Assembly (NCBI GenBank): GCA_003003725.1
Contig: PVWI01000005.1
Location: forward strand, 1 to 47,046
DNA from: a filamentous cyanobacterium Phorm 6
Lineage (GTDB): Bacteria; Cyanobacteriota; Cyanobacteriia; Cyanobacteriales; Microcoleaceae
Direction of reading: 5' to 3'
Length of the DNA: 47,046 nt
The notes beneath the pieces were generated by a model. The model saw nothing but the letters and a program-made list of their open reading frames with translations, did not search any database and was not told the origin of the DNA. Position numbers and translations under genes: made by a program. Of the stretch, positions 7,613-15,364 are shown in pieces (the first letter of the stretch is position 1; the number at the start of each line of letters is the position of its first letter).

Positions 7613-9616
7613 CTACTTTTTAACAGCCTGACGCTTAATAGTATTTTCTATAAATTCTAAAGTCTTGAAAATATTAGCAGCAGAGTGAAATGATTCCCTA
7701 ATTAATTCGTCTCTTTCTTCGGGAGAATCTACCATTTCATCTACTAGCAATTTGAGGTAAGCAATCATCGGAGTCAGGCGCGTCCGAATTTCGTAAGAAC
7801 CTCTAATTAGGGCTTCATCGCGAGCGGTTTCTTCGGCAAATTGCACTGAATACAAGCGAGTATAGTAACCTCCTTTGGCTAACAATTCTTCGTGGGAGCC
7901 AATTTCTACGACTTGTCCGCGATCGATCACAGCGATTTTGTCGGCTTTTTGGACTGTGGAGAGGCGGTGGGCGATTACTAGGGTTGTACGATCGCAACTC
8001 AGTTTCTCGATCGCCGATTGCACATACCTTTCCGAAACCGTATCCAGCGAACTCGTTGCTTCATCTAAGATTAAGATTTCCGGGTTTTGCAACAGCGCTC
8101 TAGCAATCGAAATTCTCTGACGCTGCCCTCCCGATAGTATCACACCCCGATCGCCAATTTGAGTATCCAATCCCTCCGGCAACTGTTCGATAAACTCGTA
8201 AGCATTTGCTCCCTTCGCCGCTTCCACAATTTCTGCCTCAGTCGCTTCAGGCTTAGCATAAGCAATATTCTCGCGCACAGAAGCATTAAACAAAAACGTA
8301 TCTTGACTCACAATACCCATCGCTTTTCTGAGACTTTTTAGCTCAAATTTGCGCAAATCAATGCCATCGATCGAGATATAACCTTCAGTAGGATCGTAAA
8401 ATCTCGGCAGTAAATCTGCCAAAGTTGACTTACCAGAACCCGAAGTTCCTACCAATGCTAAAGTAGTACCGTGAGGTAGAAATAAATCGATTCCTTGCAG
8501 AACTAAATTTTTGTGACTTGGATAACTAAAAGATATTTTATTAAAATGAATTCCCGATCGCAAATGAGTATATGGCACTGACCCATTCAGCATAAATGGC
8601 TTGTCATCACAACTTAAAAAATCATTCACAACCTCTACACTAGCCGACGTAGTAGCGAATTGACTGCGCCCACCATTTAACTGAGAAATCAAAGGAATTA
8701 GCCGAAAAAGTACCAACAAATAGGTCAATAAAACTGTAGCTATAGACTCTAGTTCATTCGCAAAAATTGTGCGCCCTATAAACACAATCAAAATAATCAC
8801 TATCAAATTAACAACTTCGTTAATTGGAGCGATCGCCGCATAGTTTACCTGAGCCTGAAAATCAGCTTGTTCTCGCCTTTGAATTAAATTCTTGATCCGT
8901 TGATACTCCCTTTCCTCGTTCCCCGTTGACTTAACTAGCCTAATCCCAGTCATGGTTTCGAGAACCCTAACCGAATAATCTTTCGACATTTCAGAAAGCA
9001 AGTGGCCAAAATGCTTGGAACGGTTAATAATATGTTGATTTGCCCAAGCGACTAACCCCAACAAAACTGTAGCTGTCACCGTCAGTTTCCATGATATAGA
9101 AAGTAGCAGACCCACAAATACCAAAACGGTAATTGAGGTAGTAAACATTCCGATCGCGGTACCAACTGCACTAGCAGTCCGGCCAATCTCTCCGCCCAAT
9201 CTATTAATTAAATCCCCAACTTTAGTTTTAGAATAAAAATCTAAATCTACTTCTAACAACAACCGCACACCCGTTTCTCGCAAATCAAAAGTCAAAGAGC
9301 GCGTCAGAGAAGTAGCCAATAAAGTATTGATATAACTGGCAATATTTTTTAAGATAATTGCCAAAACAATCGCCACGGTCATTAAAATCAACCGCTGGTT
9401 TTGAGGCATTCCTTCAAAGGGATACATTAAAGTTTTAATTAAAGGTGGAGCGCCTCGTAACTCGACAGCTTCCTCTAAAAAACTCAAAAGCACTGGTACA
9501 ATCAGAGTAGTGCTGATACCGTTGAATAAAGCCCCAGAAAAGCCGAGGATCACAGTTAACAGAATCCTGCCCGGATATCGTCTGGCAAATTTTAGGAGTA
9601 GCTTATTAGCAGACAT
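7613..9616 (-). CDS. ABC exporter (MsbA/HlyB type) with C-terminal pseudo-DHp-like tail
   Basis: The product is 667 residues. Residues 1-330 are the six-helix exporter transmembrane domain, starting with a helix at about 17-45. The nucleotide-binding domain follows with Walker A (GTSGSGKST), Q-loop (GIVSQDTFLF), signature (LSGGQRQR), Walker B (ILILDEATSSLD) and switch His (VIAHRLS). It is a half-transporter that should work as a homodimer, moving a lipid-linked glycan or lipid; the setting among glycosyltransferases supports a polysaccharide role. Residues ~597-667 are extra. This tail contains GSYEIRTRLTPMIAYLKLL, which resembles the H-box of histidine-kinase dimerisation domains (SHExRTPL...) with Tyr in place of the phosphorylated His. 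The tail could be a dimerisation device. GT4 genes lie on both sides. Confidence 0.9.
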   Translation of the reverse strand: MSANKLLLKFARRYPGRILLTVILGFSGALFNGISTTLIVPVLLSFLEEAVELRGAPPLIKTLMYPFEGMPQNQRLILMTVAIVLAIILKNIASYINTLLATSLTRSLTFDLRETGVRLLLEVDLDFYSKTKVGDLINRLGGEIGRTASAVGTAIGMFTTSITVLVFVGLLLSISWKLTVTATVLLGLVAWANQHIINRSKHFGHLLSEMSKDYSVRVLETMTGIRLVKSTGNEEREYQRIKNLIQRREQADFQAQVNYAAIAPINEVVNLIVIILIVFIGRTIFANELESIATVLLTYLLVLFRLIPLISQLNGGRSQFATTSASVEVVNDFLSCDDKPFMLNGSVPYTHLRSGIHFNKISFSYPSHKNLVLQGIDLFLPHGTTLALVGTSGSGKSTLADLLPRFYDPTEGYISIDGIDLRKFELKSLRKAMGIVSQDTFLFNASVRENIAYAKPEATEAEIVEAAKGANAYEFIEQLPEGLDTQIGDRGVILSGGQRQRISIARALLQNPEILILDEATSSLDTVSERYVQSAIEKLSCDRTTLVIAHRLSTVQKADKIAVIDRGQVVEIGSHEELLAKGGYYTRLYSVQFAEETARDEALIRGSYEIRTRLTPMIAYLKLLVDEMVDSPEERDELIRESFHSAANIFKTLEFIENTIKRQAVKK

Positions 9617-9702
9617 GAAGCATTCCCAGCTAAACAGTACGGTATCTCAAAATATTCTTTAATTACAGCCAGTGTTTCTTCCTCCATTCAGTCGCTTTAA
9701 AG

Positions 9703-10860
9703 TTACTTAGATTTACGTGAAATTATATCTGAAAGTATTAGCGCCATTGCTTGAATGCTATATTTTTTTACGCATCTTTCCCGAGCTTTCATGCCTTGCA
9801 AATTCGCGGCTGTCAAATTTTCAAATATCCATTGAATTTTTTCGGAAATTTGAGCGGGAGAACTTGGCTCGACTAAATAACCAGTTCCGCCTAAAATTGC
9901 TGGAATATCTCCCACTCGCGTGGACAAAACAGGCTTAGCCATTGCCATGCCATCTGTCAGCTTGAGCGGAAACTGAGCCACGGCTGTCAGAGTCTCTCGC
10001 TGAGGAACAACGACAATGTGAGCCGCCGCTACAACTTCAGGCATCGTTTCGACTGGAAACCTGGGCAGTTTAACAATCCAACGCTCCCATCGTTGCATAA
10101 GTCTATCATCATAGTCATCATAAGGACTTCCGCCGACGATCGCTAATTTTAAATCTGGCTCATTTAACTGTTCGAGGGCCATCAAAACATCCTCAACACC
10201 TTTGTGAGGTCGCGGCGCACCGGGAAACATCAGAATTCTATACCCAGACAAGCCGTAACGCTGTCGGCTCAATTCTGGATTATATTTAGCAGGGTCAAAC
10301 ATTTCAGTATCCTTACCGTTGGGCAAATATACACCACCAAAACGCTGTTTTAGAAACTCAGTATCGACGGTGACGGCATCAGCACGGGAAACTAAACTTT
10401 CCATCCACTTGACATATAGCGGATGATCTGGTTTTCTCAATTCACCGTTTTGTTTGAAAATATCTCGATAAAGTTGTTTAAAATCAGGGCTATATTTCCA
10501 TTCATCTCCACCGAACCAGCTAAGTTCCCAGTCATCTATATCTAAAATGAGAGGGCGGCGAGTATCTAGTTTTTTTAGCAGCGATAAACCAAAGCTTGTA
10601 GGTTTAGGTTTGACTGCATAAATAATATCCCCATCTATTTTTTGCAAGACTTTTTGAGCATCGATCAAAAAACCTGGATAGTTTTTCCCAGGTATTGCAA
10701 AGACTGGGATATTTTTCGGAGGAATAGCATACAATTCCTTGCCAAACTGAAATCCGACAACTTCTACATCATATTTAAGCTCAATCAGGACTTGAGCTAG
10801 GAGAAAAGCACGAATTGCACCTCCTCCCGACAAATCGCTCACCACTAATGAAACTTTCAC
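9703..10860 (-). CDS. Glycosyltransferase family 4
   Basis: The product is 385 residues and begins MKVSLVVSDLSGGGAIRAF, with the glycine-rich loop common at the N terminus of GT4 enzymes. The C-terminal half has ILMFPGAPRPHKGVEDVLMA, LKLAIVGGSPYDD, an EX7E-like region around MPEVVAAAHIVVVPQRETL, and PLKLTDGMAMAKPVLSTRVG at about residue 305. The family transfers sugars with retention of configuration from nucleotide-sugar donors; donor and acceptor cannot be read from sequence. It is encoded upstream of the ABC exporter with an 86-bp spacer, and probably belongs to the same transcription unit. There is no membrane anchor. Confidence 0.88.
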   Translation of the reverse strand: MKVSLVVSDLSGGGAIRAFLLAQVLIELKYDVEVVGFQFGKELYAIPPKNIPVFAIPGKNYPGFLIDAQKVLQKIDGDIIYAVKPKPTSFGLSLLKKLDTRRPLILDIDDWELSWFGGDEWKYSPDFKQLYRDIFKQNGELRKPDHPLYVKWMESLVSRADAVTVDTEFLKQRFGGVYLPNGKDTEMFDPAKYNPELSRQRYGLSGYRILMFPGAPRPHKGVEDVLMALEQLNEPDLKLAIVGGSPYDDYDDRLMQRWERWIVKLPRFPVETMPEVVAAAHIVVVPQRETLTAVAQFPLKLTDGMAMAKPVLSTRVGDIPAILGGTGYLVEPSSPAQISEKIQWIFENLTAANLQGMKARERCVKKYSIQAMALILSDIISRKSK

Positions 10861-11000
10861 TTGATAATTTTTTGCTCAAAAAGTTGCTTTATTTTCTTAC
10901 TTAACATATTATTGTTCTTGATATAATTCTTCAGTGTAATGTTGCACAGCAGCTAGAGTAATTATATTTTACTTGTTATGAAATGATCTTTTTTATTGAA

Positions 11001-11035
11001 CCGCAGAGGGCGCAGAGGGCGCAGAGGAGGAGAAA
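11001..11035 (+). repeat. Dispersed 'CGCAGAG' repeat, copy 2
   Basis: Three CGCAGAGGG-type units followed by GGAGGAGAAA match the repeat at 771-803. It lies in the 177-bp spacer between the GT4 gene and the upstream sugar transferase gene, ending right at that gene's stop codon. Confidence 0.75.
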
Positions 11036-11037
11036 GT

Positions 11038-11856
11038 TTATTTTAAGCGCCAGGGATTGTTAATTTGATTTGGTAAAAATATTTTAGCTGTACGATCGAC
11101 TATTCGAGTAAAGGGCGATCGGGTGATGTTCTTGGCGTACTGCGGGCGGTAGGGGTAGGTGCAGTGCATGACTTTTATCGGTTTGTCGATCGCATAAACA
11201 TCTTTCCACTTATCCAAATAGTTGTAAACAGGGGACAAAGTTGTCATTTTTGGTTTCACAGATTCAATAGCAGCAGCAAAAGCACCTTGGTCTTTTAAGA
11301 GTAGCACATTTTGGTTGGCAGTTACTATGTCGAAATATTTCTTAAATTTTTGGAAAAATTCGCGATTTTTACTGCTTTTGGTAAAAGCGATAAATCCGCC
11401 GTTGTATTGAATACTATTTTCAGTTAGCGGCAATCCGACAGACTGCAAAGTTGAGAGGATATCTTGCTTGACTCTTAATAAATTAGCAGCTTTGGCGATC
11501 GCAGGCTGCACATCTTCCGTCACCAAAAAATCCACCGCGTCAAGATAGTCGAAAACCTCATCTATTGGCGACAGCAAACAAATATCGCAATCCAGATAAA
11601 TAGTCTTCTCAAAAGGAGATTGTTGATACAAAGCCAGCTTAGCTTGTCGCGATGCTAAAACAGGATTTTCGTGTTTCGGTGCGGCCTGCAATCTCACATT
11701 TCCGAACACCAAAAGTAAGGGATATAAAAATCGCGGTACTCTATCTATTAAAATAATAATTGGTTCGCGGTGAAACTTCCTGACTGAAGCTAGAAAATGT
11801 ATGCAGTCTTGAAATGAGTACAATCCAATTAAAATGGTGATAAATCCTCTATCCAT
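11038..11856 (-). CDS. GT-A-like sugar transferase, DCD motif
   Basis: The product is 272 residues. The pattern is that of a GT8-like transferase: ITILIGLYSFQDCIHFLASV at the N terminus, then KTIYLDCDICLLSPIDEVF at about residue 88, where DCD fits the metal-binding DXD. NGGFIAFTKSS at about 150 and VMHCTYPYRPQY near the end fit the usual late His block. It lacks the LYDKG block of the three paralogues at 0.9-3.9 kb and is a separate lineage. The gene lies 9 bp downstream of the next upstream gene (11866), so the two are surely co-transcribed. Acceptor unknown. Confidence 0.72.
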   Translation of the reverse strand: MDRGFITILIGLYSFQDCIHFLASVRKFHREPIIILIDRVPRFLYPLLLVFGNVRLQAAPKHENPVLASRQAKLALYQQSPFEKTIYLDCDICLLSPIDEVFDYLDAVDFLVTEDVQPAIAKAANLLRVKQDILSTLQSVGLPLTENSIQYNGGFIAFTKSSKNREFFQKFKKYFDIVTANQNVLLLKDQGAFAAAIESVKPKMTTLSPVYNYLDKWKDVYAIDKPIKVMHCTYPYRPQYAKNITRSPFTRIVDRTAKIFLPNQINNPWRLK

Positions 11857-11865
11857 ATCTTTTAT

Positions 11866-12663
11866 CTAACGATAGTAAAAATTGAAATTTAATAAGGCAA
11901 TCAACTGTGTTTTTAATAACCGATAGAGATATTGCCAATGCTCAAACTGCAATTTATCCCCAACTTTATCCCAAAAGGTTCTTACTTGATTTTTTTGCCA
12001 GTCCCAATGAGCAAAAGAATGCTCCATAACTTGAGCGAGTTCCTGCCACCCCTCATTACGAATATTCCACCCAACTTTAGCAGTCGCTAACCCAATTGGA
12101 TTACCGTCTTTTGTTTTGACTTTTTGCACTTCAAAAAATCTTCCAATCTTTCCCCATTCTTGAATAAACTGAATTTCTCTCCCATTGTCTCTCGCAATTA
12201 CGAACAAATTTTCTTGAACAAAACTTACCTTTTTCAATGGTAGTTCTAGCTTTTTTGCTAATTTATGAATTGCCTCTTTTCTCCCCGGAAATGATTGATT
12301 TGGTGGATGTTCTAGAATGGGCATAAACCCTTTACAAGTAATTCCTGACATCCATTCTCTCTCCGGCACTTTTCCGATGATTCTTGTATCTGCATCGACA
12401 AAGATTGTCACTCGACATAATTCTAAGGCTTTTTTTAGTGCAAATCGTTTATCATTATAACAATAATCTACACCTTCGCGACTTTTTTTAAAGGCGAAAA
12501 CATTCGTCAAATTCTGAAAGTCATTTGGGTTGTCAGTACAAACAACTAGCATCGTCCCTAGAGAATGAGTTTCTAAGTCTGCTGCTAGTTGTTTGGCTAA
12601 TTCGCGATACTTTTTCCGAAAAGCTAAGGTGCAAAAACAAAAATCTTTGTGACTGTTTAACAT
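11866..12663 (-). CDS. GT-A-like hypothetical protein, DAD motif
   Basis: The product is 265 residues. I do not recognise a named family. The order of motifs suggests a GT-A-fold transferase: FCTLAFRKKYRELAKQLAAD near the N terminus, ALKKALELCRVTIFVDADTR at about residue 75-95 with DAD as a probable DXD, a Phe/Glu-rich FVQENLFVI at about 148, and a late AQVMEHSFAHWDWQ block. No signal peptide or membrane helix. It lies between galE (43 bp) and the DCD transferase (9 bp) and is probably in one operon with them. An alternative is a cofactor-free glycan-binding protein. Confidence 0.6.
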   Translation of the reverse strand: MLNSHKDFCFCTLAFRKKYRELAKQLAADLETHSLGTMLVVCTDNPNDFQNLTNVFAFKKSREGVDYCYNDKRFALKKALELCRVTIFVDADTRIIGKVPEREWMSGITCKGFMPILEHPPNQSFPGRKEAIHKLAKKLELPLKKVSFVQENLFVIARDNGREIQFIQEWGKIGRFFEVQKVKTKDGNPIGLATAKVGWNIRNEGWQELAQVMEHSFAHWDWQKNQVRTFWDKVGDKLQFEHWQYLYRLLKTQLIALLNFNFYYR

Positions 12664-12706
12664 TATTTTCGACTCAATTTTTGCACTTGTTTTATTTGAG
12701 TTTATG

Positions 12707-13705
12707 CTAACTGTGACGTTTTTGATGCCATTGCCAAGCGTGAGTTATAATATCCTTAATGTCGGGATATTCTGGAGACCAACCCAAGATTTTTATGGCT
12801 TTCTCGCTGCTGCCAACCAAAGCAGGCGGGTCTCCCGGACGCCGATCGCACTCAACGGCCTTAATTTCTTTTCCTGTCACTTGGCGAGCCGTTTCTATCA
12901 CCTCTTTTACCGAAAACCCGCCGCCGTTTCCCAAATTAAAGAAATCAGATTTGCCGCCATTGAGCAAATATTCCAATCCCAAAATGTGAGCCGATGCTAA
13001 ATCGTTAACATGGATGTAATCGCGGATGCAAGTACCGTCAGGAGTATCGTAATCGGTGCCGAAAATTGCGATCGAATCTCGTTTCCCCAAAGCAGCGAAC
13101 AACACCAGCGGGATTAGGTGAGTTTCTGGATAGTGATCCTCTCCTAACAACCCGTTCGGATCGGCTCCAGCCGCGTTAAAATAGCGGAAACAAACAGACT
13201 TGAAATCGTACGCAGGGTCAAAATCAGACAAAATCCGTTCTACCATTAACTTAGTAGCACCGTAGGGATTGATCGGATTTTGTGGATGGTCTTCTGTGAG
13301 CGGGATTTGCTCAGGTATGCCGTAAGTCGCGCAAGTAGAAGAAAACACAAATTTCTTGATGTCAGCAGCGATCATTGCTTCCAAAAGTGTAATCGTGCCG
13401 ATGACGTTGTTGCGGTAATATTTAGCTGGATCTGTGACAGATTCGCCGACGTAAGCGTAGGCAGAAAAGTGCATTACTGCATCAATTTTGTGGGTGGCGA
13501 ATAGGTTGTCGAGTAGAGCGCGATCGTTTGTATCGCCAACTACCAACCCCACTTCCAAAACCTGCTCTACTAAATCTTGGTGTCCGTAAACTAAATTATC
13601 TAAAATTATCACACCGTAACCCGCGTTTTTCAGTGCTAATACTGCGTGAGAGCCAATATATCCAGCTCCACCTGTTACCAAAATTGTTGGTTTTTCTGTA
13701 CTCAT
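12707..13705 (-). CDS. galE: UDP-glucose 4-epimerase
   Basis: The product is 332 residues, the usual length. It is an extended short-chain dehydrogenase that interconverts UDP-glucose and UDP-galactose with bound NAD. The Rossmann motif GGAGYIGSH is at residues 11-19, the catalytic Ser/Thr lies in FSSTCATYG, and the catalytic YxxxK is in NPYGATKLM. Family blocks FRYFNAAGADP and RRPGDPPALVG are present. It is the first gene of the minus-strand glycan cluster and would supply UDP-galactose (or another C4-epimerised sugar) to the downstream transferases. A MITE-like element lies 37 bp upstream of the start and so sits in or near its promoter region. Confidence 0.96.
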   Translation of the reverse strand: MSTEKPTILVTGGAGYIGSHAVLALKNAGYGVIILDNLVYGHQDLVEQVLEVGLVVGDTNDRALLDNLFATHKIDAVMHFSAYAYVGESVTDPAKYYRNNVIGTITLLEAMIAADIKKFVFSSTCATYGIPEQIPLTEDHPQNPINPYGATKLMVERILSDFDPAYDFKSVCFRYFNAAGADPNGLLGEDHYPETHLIPLVLFAALGKRDSIAIFGTDYDTPDGTCIRDYIHVNDLASAHILGLEYLLNGGKSDFFNLGNGGGFSVKEVIETARQVTGKEIKAVECDRRPGDPPALVGSSEKAIKILGWSPEYPDIKDIITHAWQWHQKRHS

Positions 13706-13742
13706 TTTATTTTGCTTTCTTTTTGTAACTGCAAGAAGTTTG

Positions 13743-13983
13743 GTAGGGACGCTCCAAGAGCCTTTCGGAGTGTCAACTTAAGACTAAAACGTAGTCAGAG
13801 ATTGCTGTTTGACCATTAAACTCAGATCCCCCCTAACCCCCCTTAAGAAGGGGGGAACAAGAATCTTCTCAAAGTCCCCCTTCTTAAGGGGGATTTAGGG
13901 GGATCTAGACTGGGGTAAAAACGAGATTTCTCAAGGCTTTCGGCTTAAGTTGATACTCCGAAAGGTTCTGGGAGTGTCCCTAC
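13743..13983. mobile_element. MITE-like element with 40-bp terminal inverted repeats
   Basis: Bases 13743-13782 and 13944-13983 are inverted copies that match at 36 of 40 positions by my alignment, both ending GTAGGGAC. Inside lies a second inverted repeat of about 30 bp (13825-13905), of the GATCCCCCTAAATCCCCCTT type, which also occurs at 47027-47046 and, as a relative, inside topA. The 241-bp unit encodes nothing. No clear target-site duplication is visible. The intergenic stretch 13706-14004 holds only this element. Confidence 0.75.
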
Positions 13984-14004
13984 TTATGTGGGGAGTTTAC
14001 AAGT

Positions 14005-14208
14005 TCAATCGATAAACTTAAGCCGACTAATTTGGAGGTAATCAAATACCCGATTGATTTGATGTCGATCCTCCTCTGAGATTTTATCATCAGAGAGGAT
14101 GGCGGAAGTCAAAACTAAATGTTCCCGGCGAGCAATCTTGCCAGATGCGACAATCCGATCGACCACTTGAGAAATGGTTAAGTTCGATTTTTTGGGAGAT
14201 GTTGGCAT
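14005..14208 (-). CDS. Small conserved hypothetical protein (67 aa)
   Basis: The product is 67 residues, rich in charged amino acids, with predicted helices and no membrane span (ISQVVDRIVASGKIARREHL). The segment SDDKISEEDRHQINRVFDYL looks like an acidic helix-turn-helix arrangement similar to TerB/EF-hand-like folds, but I cannot name a family. Codon use and base composition match nearby genes. It is transcribed away from gloB across a 224-bp divergent spacer. No Shine-Dalgarno is obvious. It is likely a real cyanobacterial small protein; function unknown. Confidence 0.6.
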   Translation of the reverse strand: MPTSPKKSNLTISQVVDRIVASGKIARREHLVLTSAILSDDKISEEDRHQINRVFDYLQISRLKFID

Positions 14209-14432
14209 TTATTCGATCGCCTTTATGTCAGAATAGTTAAAGCTGCTTGCAGTTATTGACCCAAAAATTGTCGATACCAGATCACAAATCAATTTGTAGC
14301 ACAGCAAACATCAGGTATCAGAGTTTTACTCCGAAAGATAGATGCGCGGAGTAGATAATTCAGCATTCTGCCTTCGGATAGCGTTCAGACTCATCCAATT
14401 CTATAGTAATTTTCCAACAGAGGCAGTTTTCT

Positions 14433-15206
14433 ATGCAAGTTTATCGGCTTCCCGTACTATCCGACAACTATATTTTCTTGCTGCACGACCCCGATCGCAA
14501 CATAGCAGCAGTCGTCGATCCAGCCCAAGCAGAACCAGTCTTGCAGCACGTGCGATCGCTCGGAGCCGAATTAACAGCAATTTTCAACACGCACCACCAC
14601 AGCGACCACGTAGGCGGCAACCAGCAACTGATCGATCGCTTTCCCCAACTTACAGTTTACGGCGGCGCACAAGACCGAGGCAGAATTCCCGGACAGCAAG
14701 TGTTTTTGCGATCGGGCGATCGGGTAGAATTTGCCGGCAGAACCGCCGAAATCTTGTTCGTACCCGGCCATACAAAAGCTCACATAGCCTACTATTTCCC
14801 CGCGCGCAACCCAGGGGAAACTGGCGAATTGTTCTGTGGGGACACTTTATTTGCTGGAGGCTGTGGCAGACTGTTTGAAGGCACTCCCGCTCAAATGGTA
14901 GCTTCTCTGGAACAATTGCGAAACTTGCCGGACAATACCAGAGTTTGGTGCGCCCACGAATATACACTGAAAAACTTGCAATTTGCGATCGGCGTAGATG
15001 GCGACAATCCTGATTTGCAGCGACGCTTGGGCGAAGTCAAAGAGGCTCGCAGTCGATCGCAACCTACCATACCATCATCGATCGGCATCGAGAAAAAGAC
15101 CAACCCATTTTTGCGCTGGGATTTTCCCAACCTCCAATCAGCCGCCAACACTCACGATCCCGTCCAAACCTTCGCTCGATTGCGCGGCATGAAAGACCGA
15201 TTTTGA
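14433..15206 (+). CDS. gloB: Hydroxyacylglutathione hydrolase (glyoxalase II)
   Basis: The product is 257 residues, the expected size. It is a metallo-beta-lactamase-fold enzyme that hydrolyses S-lactoylglutathione to lactate and glutathione in methylglyoxal detoxification. The metal motif THHHSDH is at residues 53-59; further ligands are in [28 protein letters not shown] and CAHEYTLKN. The GCGRLFEG motif and the C-terminal helical domain (REVKEARS-like region and RLRGMKDRF end) separate it from the persulfide dioxygenase at 43497. Start at ATG 14433 fits the family N terminus ([15 protein letters not shown]). It is a cytoplasmic stand-alone gene upstream of the large kinase. Confidence 0.95.
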   Translation: MQVYRLPVLSDNYIFLLHDPDRNIAAVVDPAQAEPVLQHVRSLGAELTAIFNTHHHSDHVGGNQQLIDRFPQLTVYGGAQDRGRIPGQQVFLRSGDRVEFAGRTAEILFVPGHTKAHIAYYFPARNPGETGELFCGDTLFAGGCGRLFEGTPAQMVASLEQLRNLPDNTRVWCAHEYTLKNLQFAIGVDGDNPDLQRRLGEVKEARSRSQPTIPSSIGIEKKTNPFLRWDFPNLQSAANTHDPVQTFARLRGMKDRF

Positions 15207-15364
15207 CCAGTACCAAGGGCGACGATAGAATAATTGTACAGGCTTTGACATCTCTCTGAGATTGAATTGTTACCCTGTTTAAATTAAAATTTCTTCTGAA
15301 TTATGTCCGTATAATTTATGAGCGCGATCGGCTTGGGCAAAACTAAAACCGTTGTTAGAAATCG

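Noticed and set aside
14342-14878. 178-codon Arg/Ser-rich frame over gloB
   Set aside because: It is a shadow of gloB in another frame, caused by high GC codons; no family features.
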